In this document: in pieces, positions 30,442 through 38,818 of the stretch
How positions within the stretch are numbered: position 1 is the stretch's first letter
How the letters are laid out: each line of letters starts with the position of its first letter
Origin: Oceanobacillus jeddahensis
Lineage (GTDB): Bacteria; Bacillota; Bacilli; Bacillales; Amphibacillaceae
Length of the DNA stretch: 45,812 nucleotides
Direction of reading: 5' to 3'
NCBI RefSeq assembly: GCF_000750635.1
Contig: NZ_CCDM010000010.1
Location: 1-45,812 of the forward strand
The notes under the pieces: generated by a model
What the model was told of the DNA's origin: nothing
Databases searched by the model: none
The model's input: the letters and a program-made list of their open reading frames with translations, nothing else
Translations under genes and position numbers: made by a program

Positions 30442-33400
30442 ATGGAAAGTTATTCCGTAGAGGCATATCTCAAAGCCACTGGGGTAGACCAATTCGGGGC
30501 TGCATTTAATAACGCGGCATCAAGTGTAGATCAAATAGATGATTCTAGCAAAAATGCGGATTTATCAATTAGTAGTTTGTTGAAAACCATTGGCGGCATC
30601 GCTGCAACTGTTGGCGTGTTTAGAGTACTTCGTAATGCTGTAGACCTAGCGTTTCAACGTATCGACACTATGGAGCAATTCGAACGAGTCATGACAGAAA
30701 TGACAGGCAGTACAGACGAGGCAAACGCTGTTTTAAACAAAACAAATGATATTGTCGTTGGCACTGCATACGGATTAGATATTGCAGCTGCAAGTGTGCA
30801 GGATTTTGTTACACGTGGTGCAAGCATAGAAGATGCCACAAGATATATCGAGGCATGGGGTGATGCAGTAGCCTTCTATGGTAATGGGTCCAACGAACAA
30901 TTTGCCAATGTAACGAATGCGCTCCAAAACATGCTCACAAAAGGCACTGTTGGTATGGACCAACTAAACCGACTATTTGAAGCTGGTATTCCTGCTGTGG
31001 ACATATACGCCCAGGCAACTGGTAGAAGTATTGAAGATGTATCAAACGCTTTAACCAATGGAGAAATCAGTGCCGAGGATTTTGTGAATACAGTAACCAC
31101 AGCCATGATGGAAGGAACGAATGGCGTTACTAATATATCAGGAGCGGCAAAAGAAGCTGGTGAATCATGGTCCGGTGCATTTGCCAATATGGGAGCAGCT
31201 GCAGCACGTGGTGTGACCGCAATCATTGAAGCAATTGACAGAATGTTATCCAATAATGGATTACCAACGATGCGTGAAATGGTTGGTAATTTTGGTTCTT
31301 TTATGGAGTCTACAATGTCAACTGCGGCCGCGGTTATAGAACCTGTGGGTAATGCTTTATTTTGGTTGCTAGAACCACTTAAACCCCTATTAGGATTGAT
31401 GAAACCTTTGATTCCTGTTATCGGAGCTACTGTGGCGGCATTTGCAGGGATGATGATAGTAAAATCGCTTGGAACAGCTATGGTTGCTTTTGGAGCAACA
31501 TTGATGGGTATTCCTGTAATTCAGGCTGCTGTCACAGCGGCTACCGCAGCAACTTCACTAGCCATGGCAACATTCGGAGGAACTGCAGCAGCAACCGGAA
31601 CAGCATTAATAGGATTTAGGAGCGCTGTCCTAGGTTTGAGAGCGGCAATGCTTGCGTTAATGGGACCTGTTGGTTGGATTATCACTTTAGGGGCAGGTGT
31701 AGTTGCTGGAGCAATTGCTATTTGGAATGTTTTTGATACAACCTCGGAAGAAACCGAGCGCTTAAAAGACGAAACTGAAGCATTGGGAGAATCTACTGAT
31801 TCACTAGTAGACTCTATGAACGAAAGTGCGGGCGCGTATAAAGATAGAGTTAATGATATCAAAGCAACTCATTCAGCGAATAATGAACTTTTGGGGACCG
31901 TTGAAGAACTATCAGATAAGGAAAATAAATCGGCAGAAGACAAACGCAATATTAGCATGGCAGTAGAACAGTTGAATGAAAATGTAGATGGGTTGAATGC
32001 TTCTTACAACGAGGAAGCTGATATGTTAAGCGAATCTACTGAAAAAATGCAGGCTCGTATCGACCTGATGGCGGAGCAAGACAAAGGCAACGCTGCACAA
32101 GAGCGTCTAACAGAAATTTTGAAAGAACAACAAGATGTAGAATTGCAATTAGAAGAAACTGCGGCGTTGCGTAAGGAATGGAATAAACAGCTAGACCAAG
32201 GCGGAAAAGATGCTAGAGAAGCCAGAAAAGGAATAGAAGAATTAGACGAACAAGAACAAAACTTAATGGCTACTCTTGATACACTTGAAATCCAGTATGA
32301 GACTACTCATAAACAATACGTTGAATCCAGTCAAAATGCTAGAGACATCATCACAGATAATAATCAAGACATTATTATATCTTATGAGGATTTAGAAGGA
32401 AAAGCACAAGAAGCATTTGATTCACTAGCTGATAAATATGGCGAATTAAAAGATGCTGCAACTGATGCATTTACTCAAATCGAAGACGAAACCGAACACA
32501 CCATGGACAGTATGATTGAAACCATGCAGCACAACCAAGATATGGTGGAGCAATGGGGAGAAAATCAAGGTCGTTTAATGGAGTGGGCTGGTCAAAACGG
32601 ATACGAAAGTTTTATCCCTTTTATTGAGGATATGGGAATCGACCAAGCGGCAGTATTACAGGAAATGGTCAATGACCTTGACGAAACCAACGGTACTAGT
32701 GGAGAAAAATTAGAAACATTAGCTGAAACCTATCAAGAAGGTGGAGAACTTTCTTCTAATGCTCTTAAAGATGCTTTAGGAGAAGGGTTTGATGAAGTAA
32801 TCGACTTAATGACAACTCTTGTCGAACGCATGGAAACGATCCTCCGTACTCAAATCAATGAAGCTGACTGGGAGCAATATGGAATTGTGCCTCCGACTGA
32901 ATTTGCTGAAGGATTTGATGCTGGTATCCCTTATTTGGAAAGCCAAGCAGAGATGGTTGCTGACACTGGTTATACAGGTTTAAGTTTAGCTTTAGGTAAC
33001 TATGATTTTGAAACATTAGGAGAAAAACCTCCAATCGATATATCAACCGGCATGGGCACAGGATCGCCGTATGTCGAAATGGCATCAAGAGGATTAGGGA
33101 GAACTCCTGGTGAAGAAATATCAACAGAAATAGAAGGAACTCCTTTCGAAGAATACGGAAGAAGCACAGGAACCAGAACAAGCACAGGTATTGTAGAAAG
33201 CTCAGGGTCAGCGCGAGGTGCCGCAGGTAATTTAACAAGTGGCGTAGAATCCGAGTTTGAAACTAACCTCACATCATCAAGATATATTCAATACGGTAGC
33301 AATGTAGGCCAAGGGACTGGAACCGGAATCGACGGAAGTAAAGAAACAGCAACATCCGCAGCGAGTAGCTTGACTAGCAATGTAGATAGCGAAGTATCCA

Positions 33401-34359
33401 GCGGTATGGATCAATCACGGTATGAAGGATATGGAAGAAATGTCGGGCAAGGTCTTGCAGGCGGGATTCTATCAATGATGGACACAGTATCAAGCGCGGT
33501 GCGAAGCGTAACATCTGGTGCATCCTTAGCAGCCACAGGGTCCCTTGGTATACAAAGCCCATCAACTGTGTTTTTTGGGTACGGTCAATTTGTCTCACAA
33601 GGTTTAGGTAACGGGATTTTAGATGGACAATTAGGGGTAGTTAGCGCTATAACAGCTATGACCGCAGCTATGATTAACCGAACTAGCACTGGCATGCAAA
33701 ACCTTAACAACATCACCCGAAGTGGTGTGTCAAATATGGGCGTAAATATGAATCGTTTGCCTGGTTTAGCACAAACGGCTATGAGTGGTTTTCAAGGCAG
33801 ATTAAGCGCTGGTGCTTCGATTAGCCAAGGAATCATGTCAAGGTTATCTAGTGGTATGGTGTCACCGTTTAGAGGACTACGCGGGTCCTTGGCTGGTGTT
33901 GGTTCTAGTGCTATGTCCGGTCTTCAAGGCGGGTTGAATGGTGGAGTTGGACGAGTAATGTCCACTGCACGCAGTATCGCAAGTCGCGTTGCCTCAACTA
34001 TGCGTAGCGCGTTGAAAATCAACTCTCCATCACATGTTATGAGAGATGATGTTGGGCGTTGGATCCCAGAGGGTATTGCCGTTGGAATCGAACAATATGC
34101 TGGTAAGGTGTATAGCATTATGGACGCGATGGCTGATTATGTGTCGTCTCCGTTTGATGTAGCAACCCCGCAATTTGATATTGCTGGACAAGTTGCTAAT
34201 ACCAATGCGCAAATTAATTCAAGAATCAATCATGAAATGAGCCAGCAGGGAGATTACCACAGACAGCCAATAGAAATAAATATTTACGATAACAAAGAGG
34301 CGGTAAGAGCCTATGTGAACGAAGAAAATGCTGTAGATGCAGTGATAAGGAGGTTTTAG
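30442..34359 (+). CDS. tape measure protein
   Basis: 1305 residues, by far the largest gene. N-terminal region (about 60-220) with MEQFERVMTEMTGSTDEANA and an AAASVQDFVTRG helix is the TP901-type tape-measure core. Hydrophobic segments lie around 300-435, a long coiled coil at 440-720, and Ser/Gly-rich repeats with GYGRNVGQGLAGG, YGSNVGQGTG and SPSHVM motifs toward the C-terminus. At about 0.15 nm per residue it would set a tail near 195 nm. Confidence 0.95.
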   Translation: MESYSVEAYLKATGVDQFGAAFNNAASSVDQIDDSSKNADLSISSLLKTIGGIAATVGVFRVLRNAVDLAFQRIDTMEQFERVMTEMTGSTDEANAVLNKTNDIVVGTAYGLDIAAASVQDFVTRGASIEDATRYIEAWGDAVAFYGNGSNEQFANVTNALQNMLTKGTVGMDQLNRLFEAGIPAVDIYAQATGRSIEDVSNALTNGEISAEDFVNTVTTAMMEGTNGVTNISGAAKEAGESWSGAFANMGAAAARGVTAIIEAIDRMLSNNGLPTMREMVGNFGSFMESTMSTAAAVIEPVGNALFWLLEPLKPLLGLMKPLIPVIGATVAAFAGMMIVKSLGTAMVAFGATLMGIPVIQAAVTAATAATSLAMATFGGTAAATGTALIGFRSAVLGLRAAMLALMGPVGWIITLGAGVVAGAIAIWNVFDTTSEETERLKDETEALGESTDSLVDSMNESAGAYKDRVNDIKATHSANNELLGTVEELSDKENKSAEDKRNISMAVEQLNENVDGLNASYNEEADMLSESTEKMQARIDLMAEQDKGNAAQERLTEILKEQQDVELQLEETAALRKEWNKQLDQGGKDAREARKGIEELDEQEQNLMATLDTLEIQYETTHKQYVESSQNARDIITDNNQDIIISYEDLEGKAQEAFDSLADKYGELKDAATDAFTQIEDETEHTMDSMIETMQHNQDMVEQWGENQGRLMEWAGQNGYESFIPFIEDMGIDQAAVLQEMVNDLDETNGTSGEKLETLAETYQEGGELSSNALKDALGEGFDEVIDLMTTLVERMETILRTQINEADWEQYGIVPPTEFAEGFDAGIPYLESQAEMVADTGYTGLSLALGNYDFETLGEKPPIDISTGMGTGSPYVEMASRGLGRTPGEEISTEIEGTPFEEYGRSTGTRTSTGIVESSGSARGAAGNLTSGVESEFETNLTSSRYIQYGSNVGQGTGTGIDGSKETATSAASSLTSNVDSEVSSGMDQSRYEGYGRNVGQGLAGGILSMMDTVSSAVRSVTSGASLAATGSLGIQSPSTVFFGYGQFVSQGLGNGILDGQLGVVSAITAMTAAMINRTSTGMQNLNNITRSGVSNMGVNMNRLPGLAQTAMSGFQGRLSAGASISQGIMSRLSSGMVSPFRGLRGSLAGVGSSAMSGLQGGLNGGVGRVMSTARSIASRVASTMRSALKINSPSHVMRDDVGRWIPEGIAVGIEQYAGKVYSIMDAMADYVSSPFDVATPQFDIAGQVANTNAQINSRINHEMSQQGDYHRQPIEINIYDNKEAVRAYVNEENAVDAVIRRF

Positions 34360-34362
34360 ACG

Positions 34363-35313
34363 GTGGATGCGCAAATTATAAGGAAAAATGGAGATGCTTT
34401 TAACTTCGAGGATTTCGGTGTAATAGTTAAAGACTTTATCGTGTCATCCATCGAAATTAATCCGCAGTATGAAAATCCAGAAGGCTCTGACAAACAGATT
34501 GATTACGGTTCTGCTTACGGAAAGCGAACTATTCGTATACCTTTTGTAGCAAGAGGAAAAGATTATCACGACTATCCATTGCTACGAGACTTGCTTTTTG
34601 AAAAAGTTTTAGATAAAGAATCATATTACATTCGAGAGCGTAGGCGAGCGAAAAAACTTGCTTACGCTTTTGTTGATCCAAACGAACCTGCAAAGATGGA
34701 TGAGTCAACGAATAATCAATTTGTGGGTGGAAAAAGGTATCTGGTTAGATTACAGAACACTTTTGAATTGGAACAGATGATTTATGATGGTGAAGGTGAA
34801 TTGGTTTATGAAACAACTGAGCTCCCCTTTGCCGAATCAATAGGAACTACTGCTGACATCAATCGTGATGGAATAAATTATAATTCAGAGATATGGGGTT
34901 ATGGAATGGGTCTGACTTTAGAATATATGCAGCCAGATCAATTCGATCAATCTATAACCTATAATATAGAAGCTAAAGTTGATAATCCGTTTTGGATTTA
35001 TAATGCGGGTAACGTAGGGGTTCATCCGTTTGAACAAGACTTAAAAATTACTTTTAGAGACATTATTAACAGTGATGGGAGAGTACAACTCAGAAATCAA
35101 ACTAACCAAGATTACATCAGAATAAATGATGATAATTTATCTAGATCGGATGTATATATTTTTGACGGTCCTAACGTAACCAAAAATGGTTTAAATGCTT
35201 TTCATGATACAGGAAGGACATTTATTAGTATGAATCCTGGGTGGAATAGGTTTCAACTTTATTATTGTGATAGTGCAACAATTGAATATGATTTTAGATA
35301 TTACTATAAATGA
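34363..35313 (+). CDS. distal tail protein (Dit)
   Basis: 316 residues, GTG start after AAGGAGG. The N-terminal domain (YGSAYGKRTIRIPFVARGKD, YPLLRDLLFEKV) is of the Siphovirus tail-component type; the second half is a beta-sandwich-like region. Forms the hub at the tail tip. It normally precedes Tal, but here three other genes come between. Confidence 0.85.
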   Translation: MDAQIIRKNGDAFNFEDFGVIVKDFIVSSIEINPQYENPEGSDKQIDYGSAYGKRTIRIPFVARGKDYHDYPLLRDLLFEKVLDKESYYIRERRRAKKLAYAFVDPNEPAKMDESTNNQFVGGKRYLVRLQNTFELEQMIYDGEGELVYETTELPFAESIGTTADINRDGINYNSEIWGYGMGLTLEYMQPDQFDQSITYNIEAKVDNPFWIYNAGNVGVHPFEQDLKITFRDIINSDGRVQLRNQTNQDYIRINDDNLSRSDVYIFDGPNVTKNGLNAFHDTGRTFISMNPGWNRFQLYYCDSATIEYDFRYYYK

Positions 35314-35322
35314 GGTGACATA

Positions 35323-36594
35323 GTGGAGTTAAACAGGACGCAGGTTGGTTTAGATAGAAATGCTAGGAACAACGAAAATAAAAATTGGGAACTGCTTGAA
35401 AGAGGGACCACTAATTTACAAACACAGTTAAACGATATGGTTCTTGATGCAGGAGAGAGTGATCAAGAAGTAGCTCAAGCTAGAGGCGGGCATAGAGTTT
35501 TAAATGAGAGACTTAACGCAGCAGATGCAATATCAGCAACAAAAGCTAATCGTGATTATGTCGACGAACGATTATCAAGAATGGCAAGTGGATCACCTAA
35601 AGAAGTAATGTCAACAATAGAAGATCTACAAAGTAAATACCCTAACGGTGAAGATGGAATATTTTTAGTAGAGGAAACCGGACATTGGTACTACTGGAAT
35701 AATGGGACAAATCAGTGGACGGATGGAGGGTTGTACCAAAGTACTGGTATATCTGATAGGTCAGTAAATCTCAATAAGTTAGGGGGTGATGTATTGACAT
35801 CAATTTTTAACGAAACTGTAAACGGGATGGATTTAACGTGGAGATTAGGTCATTTAAATCGTGAGGATGGAACGCCGATCTTATCAAATAAGACCAGAAT
35901 CAGAAGTGTGGAATATGTTTATCTAGATAGAGGGGTTATAAGGTTAGTTGATTATTCAAATTTAAAATTTATGGTTTTTTGGTTTAGTCAATCAAGAGAA
36001 GATTCGTTTATCAGTGCAACTGATTGGTTGCATGAAGATTTTATCGTTGAAGAATCTGGATGGTACAGGTTGAATATAGCGTATAATGACGATGAAGAAA
36101 TTAATGAAAATGAAATCGATGTTATGGGTAGCATGTCAAGAATGCATAAAACAAGAGGCAGTGAATCTCATGTCAAAAAGTCAACCATAATGGAGTATAA
36201 ATACTATGACGGAGTTGCACCAGGAGAAAGAACTGAAATGACCATTTTTAATGGTTATACAGAAATAGATAGTTTGGAGTGGCAATCTGATACTCCTAAC
36301 GCATTATGGTTATTCGTTGAAGTTATGAAAAACGGAAGTTGGGAGGTATACAACAGAACAATTAATAGAAGTACAAGTTTAGGTTCTGTTGAGCATCCTA
36401 AAAATGTTGTGGACTTAGGATCAAGTATGTGGGATATATTGCATTACGATATGGAATCAAATGAAAGGTTTTTTAAACTTGCATTGCGCAAGCCGATAGT
36501 TGCTCCAGAAGGATTAAGGATATTTTTTGAAAACAGGTCAATAGAAAATCGAACCTACAAAGGCGGATTTGTGATAAGAGGTTCTCAATCATGA
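35323..36594 (+). CDS. baseplate/receptor-binding fibre-like protein
   Basis: 423 residues, GTG start. The N-terminal 90 residues form a coiled coil with EVAQARGGHRVLNERLNAAD, an attachment motif seen in Bacillus phage fibres. A linker domain follows with GEDGIFLVEETGHWYYWNNG and SDRSVNLNKL, then two beta-rich domains with no recognised family (about 150-260, 270-420). Probably a host-binding side protein of the baseplate. Confidence 0.75.
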   Translation: MELNRTQVGLDRNARNNENKNWELLERGTTNLQTQLNDMVLDAGESDQEVAQARGGHRVLNERLNAADAISATKANRDYVDERLSRMASGSPKEVMSTIEDLQSKYPNGEDGIFLVEETGHWYYWNNGTNQWTDGGLYQSTGISDRSVNLNKLGGDVLTSIFNETVNGMDLTWRLGHLNREDGTPILSNKTRIRSVEYVYLDRGVIRLVDYSNLKFMVFWFSQSREDSFISATDWLHEDFIVEESGWYRLNIAYNDDEEINENEIDVMGSMSRMHKTRGSESHVKKSTIMEYKYYDGVAPGERTEMTIFNGYTEIDSLEWQSDTPNALWLFVEVMKNGSWEVYNRTINRSTSLGSVEHPKNVVDLGSSMWDILHYDMESNERFFKLALRKPIVAPEGLRIFFENRSIENRTYKGGFVIRGSQS

Positions 36595-37436
36595 TTCTAT
36601 TTAACGAGATAAAAGGGTGGTACTGCGAAAATCAAGGGTATCAGCACTACCTTGATAACCATCTACAAATTGATGGGTGGGAAATTGAGGACTTAGGAGA
36701 AAGTTCTACATCCTCAATGCATGTTTATGGATTGCACAGGGATTTAGATACAAAAAAACCGATTATTTATTTGCAATCAGGAATACACGGGAATGAATTT
36801 CCTCCTGTGTTCTTCTCTAGAAGATTTGCTGAGTGGATAAGTAGACCTGAAAAAGCACCTGGTGATACTAAACACTTATTTGAATATCTCAAAAATAAAT
36901 ATGCATTCTATTGGATACCAATAGCTAACCCATATGGATACGAACATCAGACAAGGGATAATGAGTTTATGAATATAAATGTTGATTTTCAAGACGAAAC
37001 TCAAAAGGAAACATTGATTATAAAAAAATTGAATGAAAGAATCAAACCAGTAATCAGTATTGATTGCCACAACTGGGAGCGAGATAATTCCACCCCTTGT
37101 CATAAAATGGCGATTTATCAAGATGGATATCGAAATAAATTTTTTCACAGGGAAATATCGAATAATGCGTTAAAGTCATTATCACTCATTAGCAATGAAA
37201 ATGTTATGGAGTATCCTTTTAATGATCATGGAGGCAGACATTTTCACGTTTGGTCAGGGGCGCAAAAAGGTATAAATGGCCAGTATGTTGTATCGTGGCT
37301 AATAGAAACATCTAGGATGAGAACACCAGAAGTGCAAACAAGAGAAGGAATCAATGCAATGCTTGTATTTTGCTTGCAATCCGACGTATGGCTGTTTAAA
37401 AGTATCCAAAACCCTACTTTAATCGATATTATGTGA
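36591..37436 (+). CDS. M14-type zinc carboxypeptidase-like protein
   Basis: 281 residues. The M14 set is visible: zinc ligands H66-G-N-E69 in SGIHGNE, H160 in SIDCHNW, substrate-binding R122 in the segment IANPYGYEHQTRDN, and catalytic E239 in WLIETSRM. It is slightly short for the family and has no signal peptide. It overlaps the fibre gene by ATGA, so it is probably made with it and may be a virion enzyme that trims peptide or amino-acid decorations on the host surface. Poly-gamma-glutamate is one possible target, since phage PghP-type hydrolases share the fold; this is inference. Confidence 0.78.
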   Translation: MILFNEIKGWYCENQGYQHYLDNHLQIDGWEIEDLGESSTSSMHVYGLHRDLDTKKPIIYLQSGIHGNEFPPVFFSRRFAEWISRPEKAPGDTKHLFEYLKNKYAFYWIPIANPYGYEHQTRDNEFMNINVDFQDETQKETLIIKKLNERIKPVISIDCHNWERDNSTPCHKMAIYQDGYRNKFFHREISNNALKSLSLISNENVMEYPFNDHGGRHFHVWSGAQKGINGQYVVSWLIETSRMRTPEVQTREGINAMLVFCLQSDVWLFKSIQNPTLIDIM

Positions 37437-37476
37437 TAAAAATTAAATACCTAGTGATTATTTGATTAATATAGGA

Positions 37477-37482
37477 TATAAT
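37477..37482 (+). promoter_or_regulatory. possible promoter -10 of ATP-grasp gene
   Basis: TATAAT in the 69-bp gap before the ATP-grasp gene, which is the only sizeable gap in this part of the tail block. The -35 at 17 bp (GTGATT, 37454-37459) matches poorly, so the promoter is weak or needs an activator. Confidence 0.4.
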
Positions 37483-37505
37483 TCCCTTATTAGGAGGGAA
37501 TTACG

Positions 37506-38591
37506 GTGATTTTGAAAAAAATAACGATTAAAGGATTATCTAAAGCAACAGGAATTAAGCCATATATGACAAGGAAAGCCGTAAAAGTATTTTGGGCTGA
37601 TTTCAGAAAAGAAAAAAGGTTAAGTTTTAAGAAAAAAATCTGGGCGTACAAAAGAGGGTTTACATCAGCAAAAGTTTCCGATTACGGACTAAATGATGAA
37701 AATTATAGAAATTATTTATCGGACCTAGATTATTATAGGTTGTTCCCATTAAATAACGAATATGTGAAGTGGATTAATGATAAATTGACTACTAAGTATA
37801 TTTTAAGTAGGTATAATGAGTATCAACCACAGTATTACTATAATTTAAATAAAAATAAGATAATCCCAATGATGGATTCTATCGACAAAGAAACGAGTTC
37901 GGTAGAATCAATTGTTAATTTGCTAAAGAAAAAAGGTATCCTTGCTCTAAAACAAGAAGCAGGATCTTTAGGTGCGGGTTTTTACAAGTTGGAATGTATT
38001 GATAACCATTTTTTTGCTAATGGAAAACAGATCGAAGAGAATGATTTGATCAATTTAATAAAATCTTTGGATGGATATCTAGTGACTGAATTTTTGAAAG
38101 CGCACAAAGATATCGATTTAATTCATCCGGGTACAGCAAACTCTATAAGAGTTATGGTAATAAAAGACGGAAACAAACCAGCGAAAACAGCGAATGCCTT
38201 TATAAGATTTGGAACAAGTGAAACTAAAGGGGTTGACAATGCATCGGCGGGAGGTTTGTTCTCGCTTGTGGATATTAATAACGGTTATTTTGAAAAAGGA
38301 TACCGAAAAATAAATGGGGAGCTTTCCGAATATAAACTTCACCCAGACACAGAAGCTCTTATAAAAGGACAGTTGCCTGATTGGTCTTCAATAATCCAAA
38401 AACTAGAAGAAATAACTGATTATATTGGACAATTATCGTGGTTAGGGTTCGATGTAGTAATTACAGATGATGGTTTTAAGATATTAGAGATTAACTCACA
38501 CCAAGATATTAGCTGGTATCAGTATTCTTACCCTTTGTTAAAGGACAATCCGGCATCAGATTTTTTGAATTTGAAATTGAAAGAAAAATAG
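37506..38591 (+). CDS. ATP-grasp enzyme (sugar-transfer-associated type)
   Basis: 361 residues, GTG start after TTAGGAGGG. The ATP-grasp pattern includes GILALKQEAGSLGAGFYKLE (lysine and glycine-rich loop), YLVTEFLKAH, GTANSIRVMVIK, DNASAGGLFSLVD and FKILEINSHQD (metal-binding E and N). This order is that of ATP-grasp proteins in capsule and polysaccharide clusters, which join a carboxylate to an amine or similar nucleophile. Not a structural protein. It is AT-richer to the eye than flanking tail genes and is followed by a 42-bp palindrome, both fitting an acquired lysogenic-conversion gene. Confidence 0.82.
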   Translation: MILKKITIKGLSKATGIKPYMTRKAVKVFWADFRKEKRLSFKKKIWAYKRGFTSAKVSDYGLNDENYRNYLSDLDYYRLFPLNNEYVKWINDKLTTKYILSRYNEYQPQYYYNLNKNKIIPMMDSIDKETSSVESIVNLLKKKGILALKQEAGSLGAGFYKLECIDNHFFANGKQIEENDLINLIKSLDGYLVTEFLKAHKDIDLIHPGTANSIRVMVIKDGNKPAKTANAFIRFGTSETKGVDNASAGGLFSLVDINNGYFEKGYRKINGELSEYKLHPDTEALIKGQLPDWSSIIQKLEEITDYIGQLSWLGFDVVITDDGFKILEINSHQDISWYQYSYPLLKDNPASDFLNLKLKEK

Positions 38592-38613
38592 TGGTTGGAG
38601 ATGAAAAAATAAA

Positions 38614-38730
38614 ATGGAACCTAAAAAACGCCGTTTAGTAGATAACGATTTATTTTTTGCTGGAGCTATAATTTTGTCATTGTCAATGTTAACGTTATTT
38701 ATTGTTATAGTGTTTAAAACGAATTCTTAA
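38614..38730 (+). CDS. small membrane protein
   Basis: 38 residues; basic start MEPKKRRLVDND then one span (FFAGAIILSLSMLTLFIVIV). The GGAG site is 13 nt away, so translation may be low. Lies between the ATP-grasp gene and the palindromic terminator, as part of the same insert. Confidence 0.5.
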   Translation: MEPKKRRLVDNDLFFAGAIILSLSMLTLFIVIVFKTNS

Positions 38731-38759
38731 AGAGGAAAAGAATTTATATAGACTAAAGT

Positions 38760-38801
38760 TCATACAAAAAGACATCTCAATTGAGATGTCTTTTTGTATG
38801 A
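38760..38801. terminator. perfect 42-bp palindrome, bidirectional terminator
   Basis: The left arm ends GACATCTCAA and the right arm is its exact complement, with A5 and T5 runs placed for termination in both directions. It closes the ATP-grasp insert and lies just ahead of the Tal ribosome site. Confidence 0.85.
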
Positions 38802-38818
38802 GAAAAGAGGTGATATTT

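Noticed and set aside
31521..31862. Leftward ORF of over 110 codons inside the tape measure gene
   Set aside because: Antisense shadow of an alanine-rich coding stretch; no ribosome site or recognisable domain.
35179..35200. ACC-AAAAA-TGG sequence as a further switch operator
   Set aside because: Half-sites do not match TTACC/GGTAA and it lies in the Dit gene.
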